From an uncultured Bacilli bacterium (GTDB lineage Bacteria; Bacillota_I; Bacilli_A; RF39; UBA660): a stretch of 64,000 nt of DNA. The position numbers and the translations under genes were made by a program. This document shows, one piece after another, positions 34,308 through 43,936 of the stretch. The notes under the pieces were generated by a model, which did no database searches, had not been told where the DNA came from, and saw only the letters and a program-made list of their open reading frames with translations. The first letter of the stretch is position 1, and each line of letters begins with the position of its first letter. The stretch spans positions 186,001 through 250,000 of the forward strand of contig CAKOLI010000001.1 in assembly GCA_934096265.1 (NCBI GenBank). The letters run 5' to 3'.

Positions 34308-36674
34308 ATGAAGAAGATTATATATATTGTAGGTGTTCTTGTTTTGAGTTTATTATTTTTAACTTTATATTCAACATATGCTATATTTACAACTTCTGTT
34401 TCTAGTAATACAGCGTTGAACTTGGATACGTCTTTAAATTATGATTTTGGAGTTAGTGGAGTTAAGAGGTTTACTTTAGATGCACAGACGGTTATTAGTT
34501 TTAATATGATTATTAAGAATAATACTAGTAGTAATTTGAATTATGGTATTTATTATAGTTATGTTAGTGGTAGTGATGGTATAGTGGGAGAGGTTGTTAG
34601 TGATGCAAGTGCTGTTACTACTAGTAGTAATGCTAGTGGAGTTATAAATACTTCTTCTAGTAAGAGTGTGCCAATAGCTATATATAATAATACTTCTAGT
34701 ACTTTAGTTATTGATATTGGGCTTGTTACTTCTAGTGGAAGCTTGGTATATCCAGATAATTCTTATGTGGTTAATAAGACTATTGATGATGATGTTCTTG
34801 GTAGTGATGCTTGTACTAGTAAGATTAATTATAAGGAAGATGATTGTTATAGTGTTAGGGAGAATGGGTATGTTAATACTTATTGTAAGGTTTTAGCGGG
34901 GACTACTAAGGTTAATAATTTAGATAAGTCTTCTGCGAGTATGCCTGAGCTTATAGATGGGATGATACCTGTATATCATGATGGTACTAGTTGGATTAAG
35001 GCTAATTATCTTAATGATACTACTGTTAATCAGTGGTATGATTATGATGCTAAGAAGTGGGCTAACGCGGTAACTATAGATAATAATTATGTATATGATA
35101 AGTCTTTAAATAATAATAATGCTTTAGTTAGTAATGTAACAAGAAGTGGCGATGGGGCTAGTTTTAATGGAAGTAGTAATTATATACAAATTCCTACTGA
35201 TTTAGGAGTAACTTTGCCCGCTACATACACGGTTAGATTTAAGACAGCATCTACTAGTAATCAAATATTATACGGTGATTATACTACTAAAGCGGCACTT
35301 GGATTATATAATAGTAATAATCAATTGATTGTAATATTAGGAAGTAGTGCTACTAATATGTTTGATACTGGTGGTTTAACTTTAAATACTTTTTATACAG
35401 TTACTGTAGTATATAATAGTTTAACTGATATTACTGTGTATTTAAATGGAACAGCACTTACTAAATCGTCTTCTTCAAATAATTGGTCATGGAGTGATAC
35501 AAATTCATATATTGGTAAGAGAGCAGCAGGAACATATTTTTCTGGTACAATAAGTAATTTTGTAGTACATAATAAGGCAGTATCTTCAAGTGAAATAGCT
35601 AGTTTGGCTAAGTTAGAAGTACCTAGTGATAATTTAAAATTAAATTATGATTTTACATCTTCTACTAGGGAACAATTTATGAAAAGTAATGCGGGTACGG
35701 TTATTCCTGGAAATTCAATTAATGCTTATTATGTATGGATACCAAGGTATAAGTATAAGTTGTTTAATGTAGATTCAAACGCAATGATTCCAATAGAAAT
35801 ACAAGTAGAATTTGAAAATAAATATGCAAGTGATTATGTTAAGTCTACTGGTAGTACTAATGATACTTGGCTTACACATCCTGCGTTTACTTTTGGTACT
35901 GATGAATTATCAGGTATATGGGTAGGTAAGTTTGAAACTAGTGGTACTGCATATGCTCCTACTATAAAACCTAATTTAAGTTCATTGACTAAGCAAACTG
36001 CACTAACTCAGTTTAATACATCAAAGGTATTTGGTACAAGTGCTTATTTAACAAATGATGGGGTAAGTGAAGCAGATGCCCATATGATGAAGAATACAGA
36101 GTGGGGAGCGGTAGCATACTTAAAACAAAGTAAATATGGATTAGGTACTACCGACATAGCAAATAATGCATATTATGAAAGTAATTATATGGCAGGATGT
36201 GGACCTGCGAGTGAAACAGATTTAACAAGTGAAACAACAACATGTACAAGTTATACAAGTACTGCAGGAATTAAAGCATCTACCACAGGTAATATTACAG
36301 GTATATACGATATGGCAGGTGGAGCATCTGAAAATGTAATGGGAGTAGCAAAAACAGAAAATGGAACTTCTTTTGTATATTCTGAATCTGGTTTTACTAC
36401 AAGCACATTACCTTTAGGAAGTAAATATGTAGATGCATATACATACGGAACATCAATGAGTGATTATGCAAGAAGAATACTAGGAGATGCTACAGGAGAG
36501 GTTAGAGGTTTGTATGATGATAATGCGCATTTCGTCGACTCTGTCGAATCATGGTTCGTTCGTGGTGGCTACGGTTCTAATGGGTCTCGTGCGGGTGTGT
36601 TCCACTTCAATATGAGTGATGGGGAAGGCGGTCGCAACTATACTTTTCGTTCTGTACTTATAAAAAATAACTAG
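34308..36674 (+). CDS. Anchored FGE-sulfatase-fold surface protein with LamG insert, candidate DGR target
   Basis: A 788-residue surface protein. ATG 34308 follows GAGAGGA. A membrane anchor (IIYIVGVLVLSLLFLTLY) is followed by a TasA-like beta region, then at about residues 261-444 a LamG/concanavalin-like domain (FNGSSNYIQIP), then a formylglycine-generating-enzyme-like C-type lectin fold beginning YYVWIPRYKYKLFN with HMMKNTEWGAVAYL and GIYDMAGGA. The last ~45 residues (from WFVRGG to FRSVL, nt 36550-36660) are GC-richer than the rest and differ almost completely from the paralogue next door, except at WF-RGG, AGVF and FRSVL. That pattern fits the variable region of a diversity-generating retroelement target. 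No reverse transcriptase is in the window. Confidence 0.75.
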   Translation: MKKIIYIVGVLVLSLLFLTLYSTYAIFTTSVSSNTALNLDTSLNYDFGVSGVKRFTLDAQTVISFNMIIKNNTSSNLNYGIYYSYVSGSDGIVGEVVSDASAVTTSSNASGVINTSSSKSVPIAIYNNTSSTLVIDIGLVTSSGSLVYPDNSYVVNKTIDDDVLGSDACTSKINYKEDDCYSVRENGYVNTYCKVLAGTTKVNNLDKSSASMPELIDGMIPVYHDGTSWIKANYLNDTTVNQWYDYDAKKWANAVTIDNNYVYDKSLNNNNALVSNVTRSGDGASFNGSSNYIQIPTDLGVTLPATYTVRFKTASTSNQILYGDYTTKAALGLYNSNNQLIVILGSSATNMFDTGGLTLNTFYTVTVVYNSLTDITVYLNGTALTKSSSSNNWSWSDTNSYIGKRAAGTYFSGTISNFVVHNKAVSSSEIASLAKLEVPSDNLKLNYDFTSSTREQFMKSNAGTVIPGNSINAYYVWIPRYKYKLFNVDSNAMIPIEIQVEFENKYASDYVKSTGSTNDTWLTHPAFTFGTDELSGIWVGKFETSGTAYAPTIKPNLSSLTKQTALTQFNTSKVFGTSAYLTNDGVSEADAHMMKNTEWGAVAYLKQSKYGLGTTDIANNAYYESNYMAGCGPASETDLTSETTTCTSYTSTAGIKASTTGNITGIYDMAGGASENVMGVAKTENGTSFVYSESGFTTSTLPLGSKYVDAYTYGTSMSDYARRILGDATGEVRGLYDDNAHFVDSVESWFVRGGYGSNGSRAGVFHFNMSDGEGGRNYTFRSVLIKNN

Positions 36675-36686
36675 TGAGGTGGATTT

Positions 36687-38471
36687 ATGAAAAAGGCTTT
36701 TGTTTTAATAGGTGTTATTGTAAGTGGATTAATTGCATTATCTTTATATTCTACTTATGCTATGTATGTATCTGTAAGTAATGATATTAATATGTCTACT
36801 TCACTTAGTTATGAATTTAATATAGATAATCAATCTACTTTCAAAATTCCTGCGAATAAGGTATTACATTTTAATGCTATTATTAAAAATCCTTATGATG
36901 CTTCTTTAAAATATGGTATATATCATACATATACTTCTTCAAATAGTAATGTTATTATAGGAGAAGTAGTTAGTGATAAGAGTAGTGTTACTGTAGCTCC
37001 ATCTACTTCTGGAAGTATAGATGCTAATAAGACTATGACTATTCCTATCGCGGTTATAAATAAGACTTCTAGTGAAATTAGTGTTAGTTTTGGTGTTATA
37101 TATGGATATATCAATAATGATATTACTTATAGTAGTAACCAAAAGTTAATTACTAGTACGGTAAATAATGAAGATGTATATAATGAAAGTTGTGTTAATA
37201 ATTATCAATTTGATGAGAGTACTTGTACTGTTAAGTTAGAAAATGGTAATTTAAATAAGTATTGTAATGTTATGATTGGACAAGAGAAAATAAAACCTAA
37301 TGCTCCAGTCCTAGCAGAAGGCATGATACCAATTAAATGGGATGGTTCTAAGTGGGTTAAAGCAAGTAGTACAAATAGTAATAATGATTGGTATGATTAT
37401 GATACTAAGAAATGGGCAAATGCCGTGATGGTTAGAACAGATAAGGATTCTAATGTTTCTGATTCTAAGTCTAGGGAACAATATATGAGTGCTATAGAAG
37501 GCACAAAAATATTAGAGAGTGATATATTAGCTTATTATGTATGGATACCAAGATATAGTTATCAGTTATTTAATGTAAATTCGGAAATAATGGACCCAAT
37601 AGAAATACAAGTAGGGTTTGAAAACAAGACAGATACTAAATCTACTGGAAGTACAAATGGTTCTTGGCTTACACATCCTGCGTTTACTTTTGGTACTGAA
37701 GAGTTATCAGGTATATGGGTAGGCAAGTTTGAAACTAGTGGGACTGCAGATACGCCTACCGTAAAACCTAATCTAAGTTCATTGACAAAGCAAAAAATAT
37801 CAACTCAGTTTGTAACAAGTCGAAAATTTGGGACATCAACTTATTTAAATGGTACTGCAGAAATTGATGCTCATATGATGAAGAATACAGAATGGGGAGC
37901 AGTAGCATACTTAAAGCAAAGTAAATATGGATTAGGTCTTACTGATATAGGTAATAATGCATATTTAGCAGATGCCGAGCCATATTATATGGCAGGATGT
38001 GGTCCTTTAAGTGAAACAGATTTAACTGGATATGGTGCTACATGTACAAGCTATATGAGTACAGCAGGAGTAATGTCATCCACAACTGGCAATGTATACG
38101 GAGTATATGATATGGCAGGAGGAGCATATGAAGATGTAATGGGAGCAATGAAAAATAGTAATGGAACGGGTTTTATATATTCATCTTCTGGATTTACTGC
38201 AAGTACACTCCCTTTAGGAAGTAAATATATAGATGCATATACATATGGAATATCACAGAGTGATTATACAAGAAGAATATTAGGAGATGCAACAGGAGAA
38301 GTTAGATATTGGTATAAGGATAATTGTAATTTTGTTTCTAATAGTACCTCATGGTTCGAACGTGGAGGCAATACTAAAGGTGGTGTTGGCGCAGGTGTAT
38401 TCTACTTTGTCCTATACCCTGGTCTTGCCAACGTTGCCCATTCTTTCCGTTCTGTTTTAACACCTCAATAA
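36687..38471 (+). CDS. Anchored FGE-sulfatase-fold surface protein, second candidate DGR target
   Basis: A 594-residue paralogue of the previous gene, 12 bases downstream of it. It has the same N-terminal anchor (ending LYSTYAMYV), the same stalk and the same C-terminal FGE-like domain (YYVWIPRYSYQLFN, HMMKNTEWGAVAYL, YDMAGGAYEDVMG), but lacks the LamG insert: KKWANAV joins almost directly to SREQYM. The end from WFERGG (nt 38351) to FRSVL (38456) is the diverged part. The two genes form one operon closed by the terminator at 38515. FGE catalytic cysteines are not evident, so a binding role is more likely than enzymatic activity. Confidence 0.75.
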   Translation: MKKAFVLIGVIVSGLIALSLYSTYAMYVSVSNDINMSTSLSYEFNIDNQSTFKIPANKVLHFNAIIKNPYDASLKYGIYHTYTSSNSNVIIGEVVSDKSSVTVAPSTSGSIDANKTMTIPIAVINKTSSEISVSFGVIYGYINNDITYSSNQKLITSTVNNEDVYNESCVNNYQFDESTCTVKLENGNLNKYCNVMIGQEKIKPNAPVLAEGMIPIKWDGSKWVKASSTNSNNDWYDYDTKKWANAVMVRTDKDSNVSDSKSREQYMSAIEGTKILESDILAYYVWIPRYSYQLFNVNSEIMDPIEIQVGFENKTDTKSTGSTNGSWLTHPAFTFGTEELSGIWVGKFETSGTADTPTVKPNLSSLTKQKISTQFVTSRKFGTSTYLNGTAEIDAHMMKNTEWGAVAYLKQSKYGLGLTDIGNNAYLADAEPYYMAGCGPLSETDLTGYGATCTSYMSTAGVMSSTTGNVYGVYDMAGGAYEDVMGAMKNSNGTGFIYSSSGFTASTLPLGSKYIDAYTYGISQSDYTRRILGDATGEVRYWYKDNCNFVSNSTSWFERGGNTKGGVGAGVFYFVLYPGLANVAHSFRSVLTPQ

Positions 38472-38514
38472 GGATTTGTTTAAAATAATATATATTTAAC
38501 TTAAGAATATAATT

Positions 38515-38552
38515 AATCCATGGGATTTGATAAGTGTCTCATGGATTTTTTT
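38515..38552 (+). terminator. Terminator after the FGE-like operon
   Basis: AATCCATG at 38515-38522 pairs with CATGGATT at 38540-38547, followed by T to 38552. Confidence 0.7.
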
Positions 38553-38554
38553 AA

Positions 38555-38583
38555 TTGACTTGTAGTTGTATTTTTGTTATACT
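38555..38583 (+). promoter_or_regulatory. Promoter of gpmI
   Basis: TTGACT at 38555-38560 and TATACT at 38578-38583, 17 bases apart, directly after the preceding terminator and 23 bases before the gpmI start. Confidence 0.65.
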
Positions 38584-38606
38584 TTTACTAGAAAGATGGT
38601 GTTAAG

Positions 38607-40058
38607 ATGAAGAGGGTATTGTTATGTATATTAGATGGAGTAGGTATTAGGGATGAGGAGTATGGGAATGCTTTTTATCATGCTTCTAAGCCTAATTTTG
38701 ATTATTTATGGAATAGGTATGGCCATAGTTTGCTTAGTGCTAGTGGGAAGGATGTAGGTCTTTCTGATGGTCAGATGGGGAACTCTGAGGTTGGGCATAC
38801 TAATATAGGAGCAGGAAGAATTGTTTATCAGTCTTTGGAGCTTATTAATAAGTCTTTTAGGGATGGTGTTATTAAGAATAATTCTTCTTTGAATGAAGTA
38901 TTTGATTATGTTAAGAAGAATGGTAGTAAGTTACATGTTATGGGGCTTTTTAGTGATGGAGGAGTGCATTCTCATATTGAGCATTTTCTTAGTATGTTGA
39001 ATATTGCTCATGAATTTGGTGTTAGTAGGATATATGCTCATGTTATTACTGATGGTAGGGATACTAAGGATGATATAGCTTCTTCTTATATAGATAGGTT
39101 TTATGCTAATGGTGTAGGTAAGTTAGCTAGTATATCTGGTAGGTATTATGCTATGGATAGGGATAAGAGATATGAGAGGACTAATATGTATTATGATGTT
39201 ATTACTAATGGTAGTAGTGATAGTGATGTGGATGTATATGAGTATATAGATAGTTCTTATAAGGATGGTATATATGATGAGTTTATTAAGCCTTGTTTAC
39301 TTGATAGGGATGGTTATATAGATAAGGATGATGCTGTGATTTGGGTTAATTTTAGACCTGATAGGGCTAAGCAAATAGTAGGTAAGTTAGAAGATAGTGG
39401 TATTAGGGTGTTATCTATTATGAAGATTAGTGATGAGATTAGTAGTCCTTATATATTAGATAAGGTAAGTGTTTCAAATACTTTAGGAGAGTATATAGCG
39501 GGTCTTGGGTTATCACAGCTTAGGATTGCAGAGACTGAGAAGTATGCTCATGTTACTTATTTTTTTGATGGGGGTAAGGAGTTAGATTTGCCTAGGTGTG
39601 ATAAGGTGCTAGTTCCTTCTAAGAAGGTAGCTACTTATGATTTGGATCCTTCTATGAGTGCTTATGAGATTACTTTTTCTTTGCTAGATAGGATGGATAA
39701 GTATGATTTTATTGTGCTTAATTTTGCTAATGGGGATATGGTAGGTCATACTGGTAATTATGAGGCTACTTTGGCTTCTGTAGAAGCTATGGATAGTTGT
39801 TTGGGTAAGATTTATAATAGGGCTTTGGAGTTAGATACTTTGCTTGTAGTTACTGCGGATCATGGTAATTGTGATTATATGATAGATAGTGATGGCAATA
39901 AGGTTACCACGCATTCTCTTAGTAAGGTGCCTTTTATTGTATGTTGTGATGGTGTTTTAGTAGATGATGGTAAGTTGTCGGATATAGCTCCTTCTTTGTT
40001 ATATCTTATGGGGTTAAATGTACCTAGTGAGATGAGTGGTAGGAATTTGATTAAATAA
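38607..40058 (+). CDS. gpmI: 2,3-bisphosphoglycerate-independent phosphoglycerate mutase
   Basis: A 483-residue Mn-dependent alkaline-phosphatase-superfamily mutase that interconverts 3- and 2-phosphoglycerate. It begins VLLCILDGVG-like (LLCILDGVGI), carries the phosphorylated Ser in QMGNSEVGHTNIGAGR near residue 60, HVITDGRDT near 147, and the metal ligands in NFANGDMVGHTG and VTADHGNCD towards the end. It acts just before enolase in glycolysis. Own promoter upstream. Slightly shorter than the usual 505-515 residues. Confidence 0.96.
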   Translation: MKRVLLCILDGVGIRDEEYGNAFYHASKPNFDYLWNRYGHSLLSASGKDVGLSDGQMGNSEVGHTNIGAGRIVYQSLELINKSFRDGVIKNNSSLNEVFDYVKKNGSKLHVMGLFSDGGVHSHIEHFLSMLNIAHEFGVSRIYAHVITDGRDTKDDIASSYIDRFYANGVGKLASISGRYYAMDRDKRYERTNMYYDVITNGSSDSDVDVYEYIDSSYKDGIYDEFIKPCLLDRDGYIDKDDAVIWVNFRPDRAKQIVGKLEDSGIRVLSIMKISDEISSPYILDKVSVSNTLGEYIAGLGLSQLRIAETEKYAHVTYFFDGGKELDLPRCDKVLVPSKKVATYDLDPSMSAYEITFSLLDRMDKYDFIVLNFANGDMVGHTGNYEATLASVEAMDSCLGKIYNRALELDTLLVVTADHGNCDYMIDSDGNKVTTHSLSKVPFIVCCDGVLVDDGKLSDIAPSLLYLMGLNVPSEMSGRNLIK

Positions 40059-40115
40059 TGCATGTTATGTGTATTATTTTTTTATGTAAATTTTTGTCAA
40101 TTTAGTGTATTTTTG

Positions 40116-40144
40116 TTGTTTATAGTTAGATATTTTGATAAAAT
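40116..40144 (+). promoter_or_regulatory. Promoter of ppdK
   Basis: TTGTTT at 40116-40121 and TAAAAT at 40139-40144, 17 bases apart, 31 bases before the ppdK start. Confidence 0.45.
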
Positions 40145-40175
40145 AAAAAAGTATTAGAAAGAGAGGAATATGTTG

Positions 40176-42809
40176 ATGAAGACTAAGTATGTTTATGCTT
40201 TTAATGAAGGCAATAAGGATATGCGTGATTTGCTTGGTGGTAAGGGTGCTAATTTAGCTGAGATGACTTCTATCGGGTTACCTGTACCTAGAGGGTTTAC
40301 TGTTACTACTTTGGCTTGTACTAAGTATTATGATGATAATGAGGTGCTTAGTGAGGAAGTTAAATCGCAAATATTTGATAAGTTAAAAGAGTTAGAAAAG
40401 GTTACTGGTAAGAAGATGGGGGATTTGGATAACCCATTGTTAGTGTCAGTTAGAAGTGGTGCTAGGGCATCTATGCCTGGGATGATGGATACTGTTCTTA
40501 ATTTAGGGTTAAATGATGTTGTGGCAGAGAATTTGGCTGAAGAGACTGATAATAAGCGTTTCGCATATGATTCATATAGAAGATTTATTATGATGTTTGC
40601 GGATGTTGTTAAGGGATATTCTAAGAGTTCTTTTGAGAGGGTTCTTGATAGTTATAAAGAGGAACATAATTATAAGTATGATACTGATTTAGATGAAGAT
40701 GATATGTATACTATAACGATGAAGTTTAAGGATATATATAAAGAATTATCTGGTAATGATTTTCCTCAAGATCCTAAGGAGCAATTGATTGAAGCTGTTA
40801 CTGCTGTATTTAGAAGTTGGAATAATGAAAGAGCTATTATTTATAGGAGAATGAATGATATTCCAAGTTCTTGGGGTACTGCGGTTAATGTTCAAGAGAT
40901 GGTTTATGGTAATAAGGGTGATGATTGTGGTACTGGTGTTGCATTTACTAGGAATCCATCTACTGGGGAAAATAAATTATATGGTGAATATTTGATTAAT
41001 GCTCAAGGAGAGGATGTAGTTGCGGGTGTACGTACTCCACAAGATATATCCACTCTTAAGGATATTATGCCTAGTGTGTATGCTGAGTTTGTTGAGACTA
41101 CTAAGATATTGGAACGTCATTATCGTGATATGCAAGATATGGAATTTACTATTGAAAATGGTAAGTTGTTTATGCTTCAAACAAGAAATGGTAAGAGGAC
41201 TGCGATGGCAGCATTAAAGATAGCGGTTGATTTATATAATGAGGGTATGATTAGTAAGGAAGAAGCTTTGCTTAAGGTAGAGCCTAAGCAACTTGATAGT
41301 TTGCTTCATCCTAATTTTGATACTGATGCTTTAGCTAAGTCTAAGGTTATTGCTAAGGGTCTTGCGGCTTCTCCTGGAGCAGGTGCTGGTAAGATATATT
41401 TTAATGCTGAGGATGTATCTAGTGCTAAGGCTAGAGGAGAAAAAGTGTTGTTAGTTAGACTTGAAACTTCACCTGAAGATATTCAAGGTATGAGTGATGC
41501 TGAAGGTATTTTGACTGTCCGTGGAGGTATGACTTCACATGCTGCGGTTGTTGCTCGTGGTATGGGTAGATGCTGTGTATGTGGATGTGGAGAGTTAGTT
41601 ATTAATGAAGAGGATAAGACTTTAACTACTGCTTCTGGATATATATATCATGAAGGGGACTGTTTATCAATAGATGGGTCTACTGGATATGTATATGATG
41701 GTTTAGTAGCTACGGTAGAACCTTCTATTAGTGGTAATTTTGAAACGTTTATGTCTTGGGCAGATGAAGTTAGAACACTTGGTGTTAGAACTAATGCGGA
41801 TACTCCAAAGGATGCTATGCAAGCAGTTAAGTTTGGTGCTGAAGGTATTGGGTTATGTCGTACTGAGCATATGTTCTTTGAAGAGGCTAGAATATTTAAT
41901 TTTAGAAGGATGATTGCTGCGGATACTAAGGAGCAAAGGGAAGAAGCTTTATCTAAGATACTTCCTTATCAAAGAGAAGATTTTGAGGGATTATTTAGAG
42001 CTATGCAAGGTAAGCCTGTTACTATTAGGTTCTTAGATCCACCTTTACATGAATTTCTACCTCATACTGATGAAGAAATTAAGCCTCTTGCTGATAGCCT
42101 TGGAGTTAGTTTTGAGTCTTTGAAGGCAAGAATTGAAGGGTTAAAAGAGTTTAATCCGATGATGGGACATCGTGGTTGTAGGCTTGCAATTACTTATCCT
42201 GAGATAGCTAAGATGCAAACTAGAGCGGTTATTGAAGCTGCGATTAATGTTGGTAAGGAAGGTTTAGTAGTTGTTCCTGAGATAATGATACCACTAGTAG
42301 GAGAGGTAAAGGAACTTAAGTATGTTAAGAATATTGTTTGTAATGTAGCAGATGCTATAATAAAAGAAGCAGGTGTAGATTTGAAGTATAAGGTTGGTAC
42401 TATGATTGAGATACCAAGGGCTGCACTTACAGCGGATGCTATCGCGGAAGAAGCTGAGTTCTTTAGTTTTGGTACTAATGATTTAACTCAAATGACTTAT
42501 GGTTTTTCTAGGGATGATGCTTCTAAGTTCTTAGGAGATTATTATAGCAAGCAAATTCTTGAATCTGATCCTTTTGCTAGGTTGGATCAAGATGGTGTAG
42601 GTAAACTTATTGCTATGGCTGTTTCTAAAGGTAGAGAAACTAGACCTAATATTAAGCTTGGTGTATGTGGAGAACATGGAGGGGATCCTTCATCAGTAGA
42701 GTTCTTTAATAAGTTAGGGCTTGATTATGTATCTTGTTCTCCTTATAGGGTGCCTATTGCAAGGCTTGCAGCGGCTAGGGCTAGAGTATTAGAAATGTTA
42801 GAAAAATAA
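40176..42809 (+). CDS. ppdK: Pyruvate, phosphate dikinase
   Basis: An 877-residue enzyme interconverting phosphoenolpyruvate, AMP and PPi with pyruvate, ATP and Pi. ATG 40176 lies eight bases after AGAGGAA; ATG 40170 would overlap it. The nucleotide-binding part shows LLGGKGANLAEM and VSVRSGARASMPGMMDT; the swivelling His is in GGMTSHAAVVARGMG near residue 450; the PEP-binding barrel has GIGLCRTEHMF, FLDPPLHEFLP, GTNDLTQM and GVCGEHGGDP. All active residues are present. It probably replaces or supplements pyruvate kinase. Its terminator is the 50-base sequence that also ends the type VII cluster. Confidence 0.97.
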   Translation: MKTKYVYAFNEGNKDMRDLLGGKGANLAEMTSIGLPVPRGFTVTTLACTKYYDDNEVLSEEVKSQIFDKLKELEKVTGKKMGDLDNPLLVSVRSGARASMPGMMDTVLNLGLNDVVAENLAEETDNKRFAYDSYRRFIMMFADVVKGYSKSSFERVLDSYKEEHNYKYDTDLDEDDMYTITMKFKDIYKELSGNDFPQDPKEQLIEAVTAVFRSWNNERAIIYRRMNDIPSSWGTAVNVQEMVYGNKGDDCGTGVAFTRNPSTGENKLYGEYLINAQGEDVVAGVRTPQDISTLKDIMPSVYAEFVETTKILERHYRDMQDMEFTIENGKLFMLQTRNGKRTAMAALKIAVDLYNEGMISKEEALLKVEPKQLDSLLHPNFDTDALAKSKVIAKGLAASPGAGAGKIYFNAEDVSSAKARGEKVLLVRLETSPEDIQGMSDAEGILTVRGGMTSHAAVVARGMGRCCVCGCGELVINEEDKTLTTASGYIYHEGDCLSIDGSTGYVYDGLVATVEPSISGNFETFMSWADEVRTLGVRTNADTPKDAMQAVKFGAEGIGLCRTEHMFFEEARIFNFRRMIAADTKEQREEALSKILPYQREDFEGLFRAMQGKPVTIRFLDPPLHEFLPHTDEEIKPLADSLGVSFESLKARIEGLKEFNPMMGHRGCRLAITYPEIAKMQTRAVIEAAINVGKEGLVVVPEIMIPLVGEVKELKYVKNIVCNVADAIIKEAGVDLKYKVGTMIEIPRAALTADAIAEEAEFFSFGTNDLTQMTYGFSRDDASKFLGDYYSKQILESDPFARLDQDGVGKLIAMAVSKGRETRPNIKLGVCGEHGGDPSSVEFFNKLGLDYVSCSPYRVPIARLAAARARVLEMLEK

Positions 42810-42857
42810 TGTTTTAAAGATTGAGATTTTTATATTAGGATTTCAATCTTTTTTTGT
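42808..42857 (+). repeat. ppdK terminator, left copy of a perfect 50-bp direct repeat
   Basis: AAAGATTGA pairs with TCAATCTTT followed by T's, an intrinsic terminator. All 50 bases from AATGTTTT to TTTTTGT recur identically at 53223-53272. The two copies enclose the whole type VII secretion cluster, 10.4 kb apart. Confidence 0.9.
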
Positions 42858-42947
42858 TTAAATTTAGATATGATTTTAAAAGTTTTATTTTGTGCTTTAC
42901 ATATTTTTTTTAAAAATGAAAATATTTAGATATATACTGAAAAAGTA

Positions 42948-42956
42948 TGGTATAAT
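42948..42956 (+). promoter_or_regulatory. Extended -10 promoter of the type VII cluster
   Basis: TGGTATAAT at 42948-42956 fits the extended -10 (TGnTATAAT); no clear -35 hexamer is seen. It lies 54 bases before the first gene of the cluster, after the left repeat. Confidence 0.5.
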
Positions 42957-43009
42957 AAAGATGATATACATAGTATGGCGTTAATTATAATGGACTGGAG
43001 GATTACTGA

Positions 43010-43264
43010 ATGAATAAGTATCTTATTACTATAATTGTTCCAACTATTGAGTTAGAGTATGATGTATATATTCCAAATAATAAGAAGATTGGGACTATTA
43101 AAACTCTTATTTTGAAATCACTTAGTGAACTATCTAATAATTCGTTTAATAAGAAAATAGATGAGGTAAGAATAATAGATAGAGATACTGGTAATGAATT
43201 TGAAAATAATATGTATGTCAAAGATTCAGAAATAAAAAATGGGTCCAAGATTATTATTATGTAA
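43010..43264 (+). CDS. esaB: YukD/EsaB-like ubiquitin-fold protein of the type VII system
   Basis: An 84-residue protein with a ubiquitin-like pattern: YLITIIVPTIELEYDVYIPNN, a helix (TIKTLILKSLSEL) and a C-terminal strand NGSKIIIM. This is the YukD/EsaB family, a cytoplasmic accessory of Bacillota type VII secretion. CTGGAGG precedes ATG. It is the first gene of the cluster and is followed by WXG100 genes, as in Bacillus yuk and Staphylococcus ess loci. Confidence 0.82.
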   Translation: MNKYLITIIVPTIELEYDVYIPNNKKIGTIKTLILKSLSELSNNSFNKKIDEVRIIDRDTGNEFENNMYVKDSEIKNGSKIIIM

Positions 43265-43282
43265 TGGGAGGAGGTGATATCT

Positions 43283-43573
43283 ATGGATAGTTTAAGGATT
43301 AATTATGATGAAACTATTTCAGTGGGAAATCAAGTGTCAAATAAAGGAGGAGAATTTCAAGACCTTTTGACTAAAATTAAGTCTATTAATTCTGAATTGA
43401 AGAGTTATTGGGAAGGTAGTGATGCTTCTAAATATGCGTCTGCTGTTGAACAACAATCTGTATATATGCAAGAACTTGCTGATACTATTAATGAAATAGG
43501 TGGATTTTTAGTAAAAGTTGGGCAAGCATATCGTGAAGCTTGCCAAAATAATGCAAATGCTATTAAAGGTTAG
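43283..43573 (+). CDS. WXG100 family protein 1
   Basis: A 96-residue helical-hairpin protein with the WEG turn in SYWEGSDASK near residue 40. ATG 43283 is chosen because GGGAGGAGG lies eight bases upstream. WXG100 proteins are secreted as dimers by the type VII machine and act as substrates or effector chaperones. Its C-terminus has AYREAC where the secretion signal YxxxD/E would be expected, so it may depend on a partner for export. 11 bases separate it from the next WXG100 gene. Confidence 0.85.
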   Translation: MDSLRINYDETISVGNQVSNKGGEFQDLLTKIKSINSELKSYWEGSDASKYASAVEQQSVYMQELADTINEIGGFLVKVGQAYREACQNNANAIKG

Positions 43574-43584
43574 GAGGTTAAAAT

Positions 43585-43875
43585 ATGGATTTTTCTAAAT
43601 TATCGTATGGTCAAGTCCAATCAATGGCGGAACAATTAAAGACTTCTGCAGATAAAATGGAAACTCTTTTAAGTGAAATTAAGACATTATTTGATAAAAT
43701 TGGAACAGATGATGTTTGGAGTGGAACAGCTGCGGCTGCTACTAAAGAAACATTTGATCAATTGAGTGCTAAATTTCCTGAGTTTTCTCAATCAATAAGT
43801 GAATGTTCTACATACTTAGTATCTATGGTTGAAAATTATCAATCAGTTGATTCTATGGTTACAGGTGGTAAGTAA
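43585..43875 (+). CDS. WXG100 family protein 2
   Basis: A 96-residue WXG100 protein with the turn motif VWSGTAA near residue 52 and a YxxxD secretion signal (YQSVD) in the tail. Helices on both sides are amphipathic. TAGGAGG precedes the ATG. It is likely the partner of WXG100 protein 1, being adjacent. A large RNA hairpin follows its stop codon. Confidence 0.87.
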   Translation: MDFSKLSYGQVQSMAEQLKTSADKMETLLSEIKTLFDKIGTDDVWSGTAAAATKETFDQLSAKFPEFSQSISECSTYLVSMVENYQSVDSMVTGGK

Positions 43876-43899
43876 AATGAGCTCAAGTGAGCTCTTCTT

Positions 43900-43936
43900 A
43901 CAGATGGATAATAATTCTTGATTACTATCTATCTGT
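43900..43936 (+). promoter_or_regulatory. Long intergenic hairpin between WXG100 genes 2 and 3
   Basis: A 16-base arm from 43900 (ACAGATGGATAATAAT) pairs with 43921-43936 with one mismatch and one G-T pair. A second hairpin, GAGCTC-AAGT-GAGCTC, lies at 43879-43894. There is no T tract, so they are not terminators; RNA stability or processing that sets unequal expression of the WXG100 genes is the likely role (inference). Confidence 0.55.
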
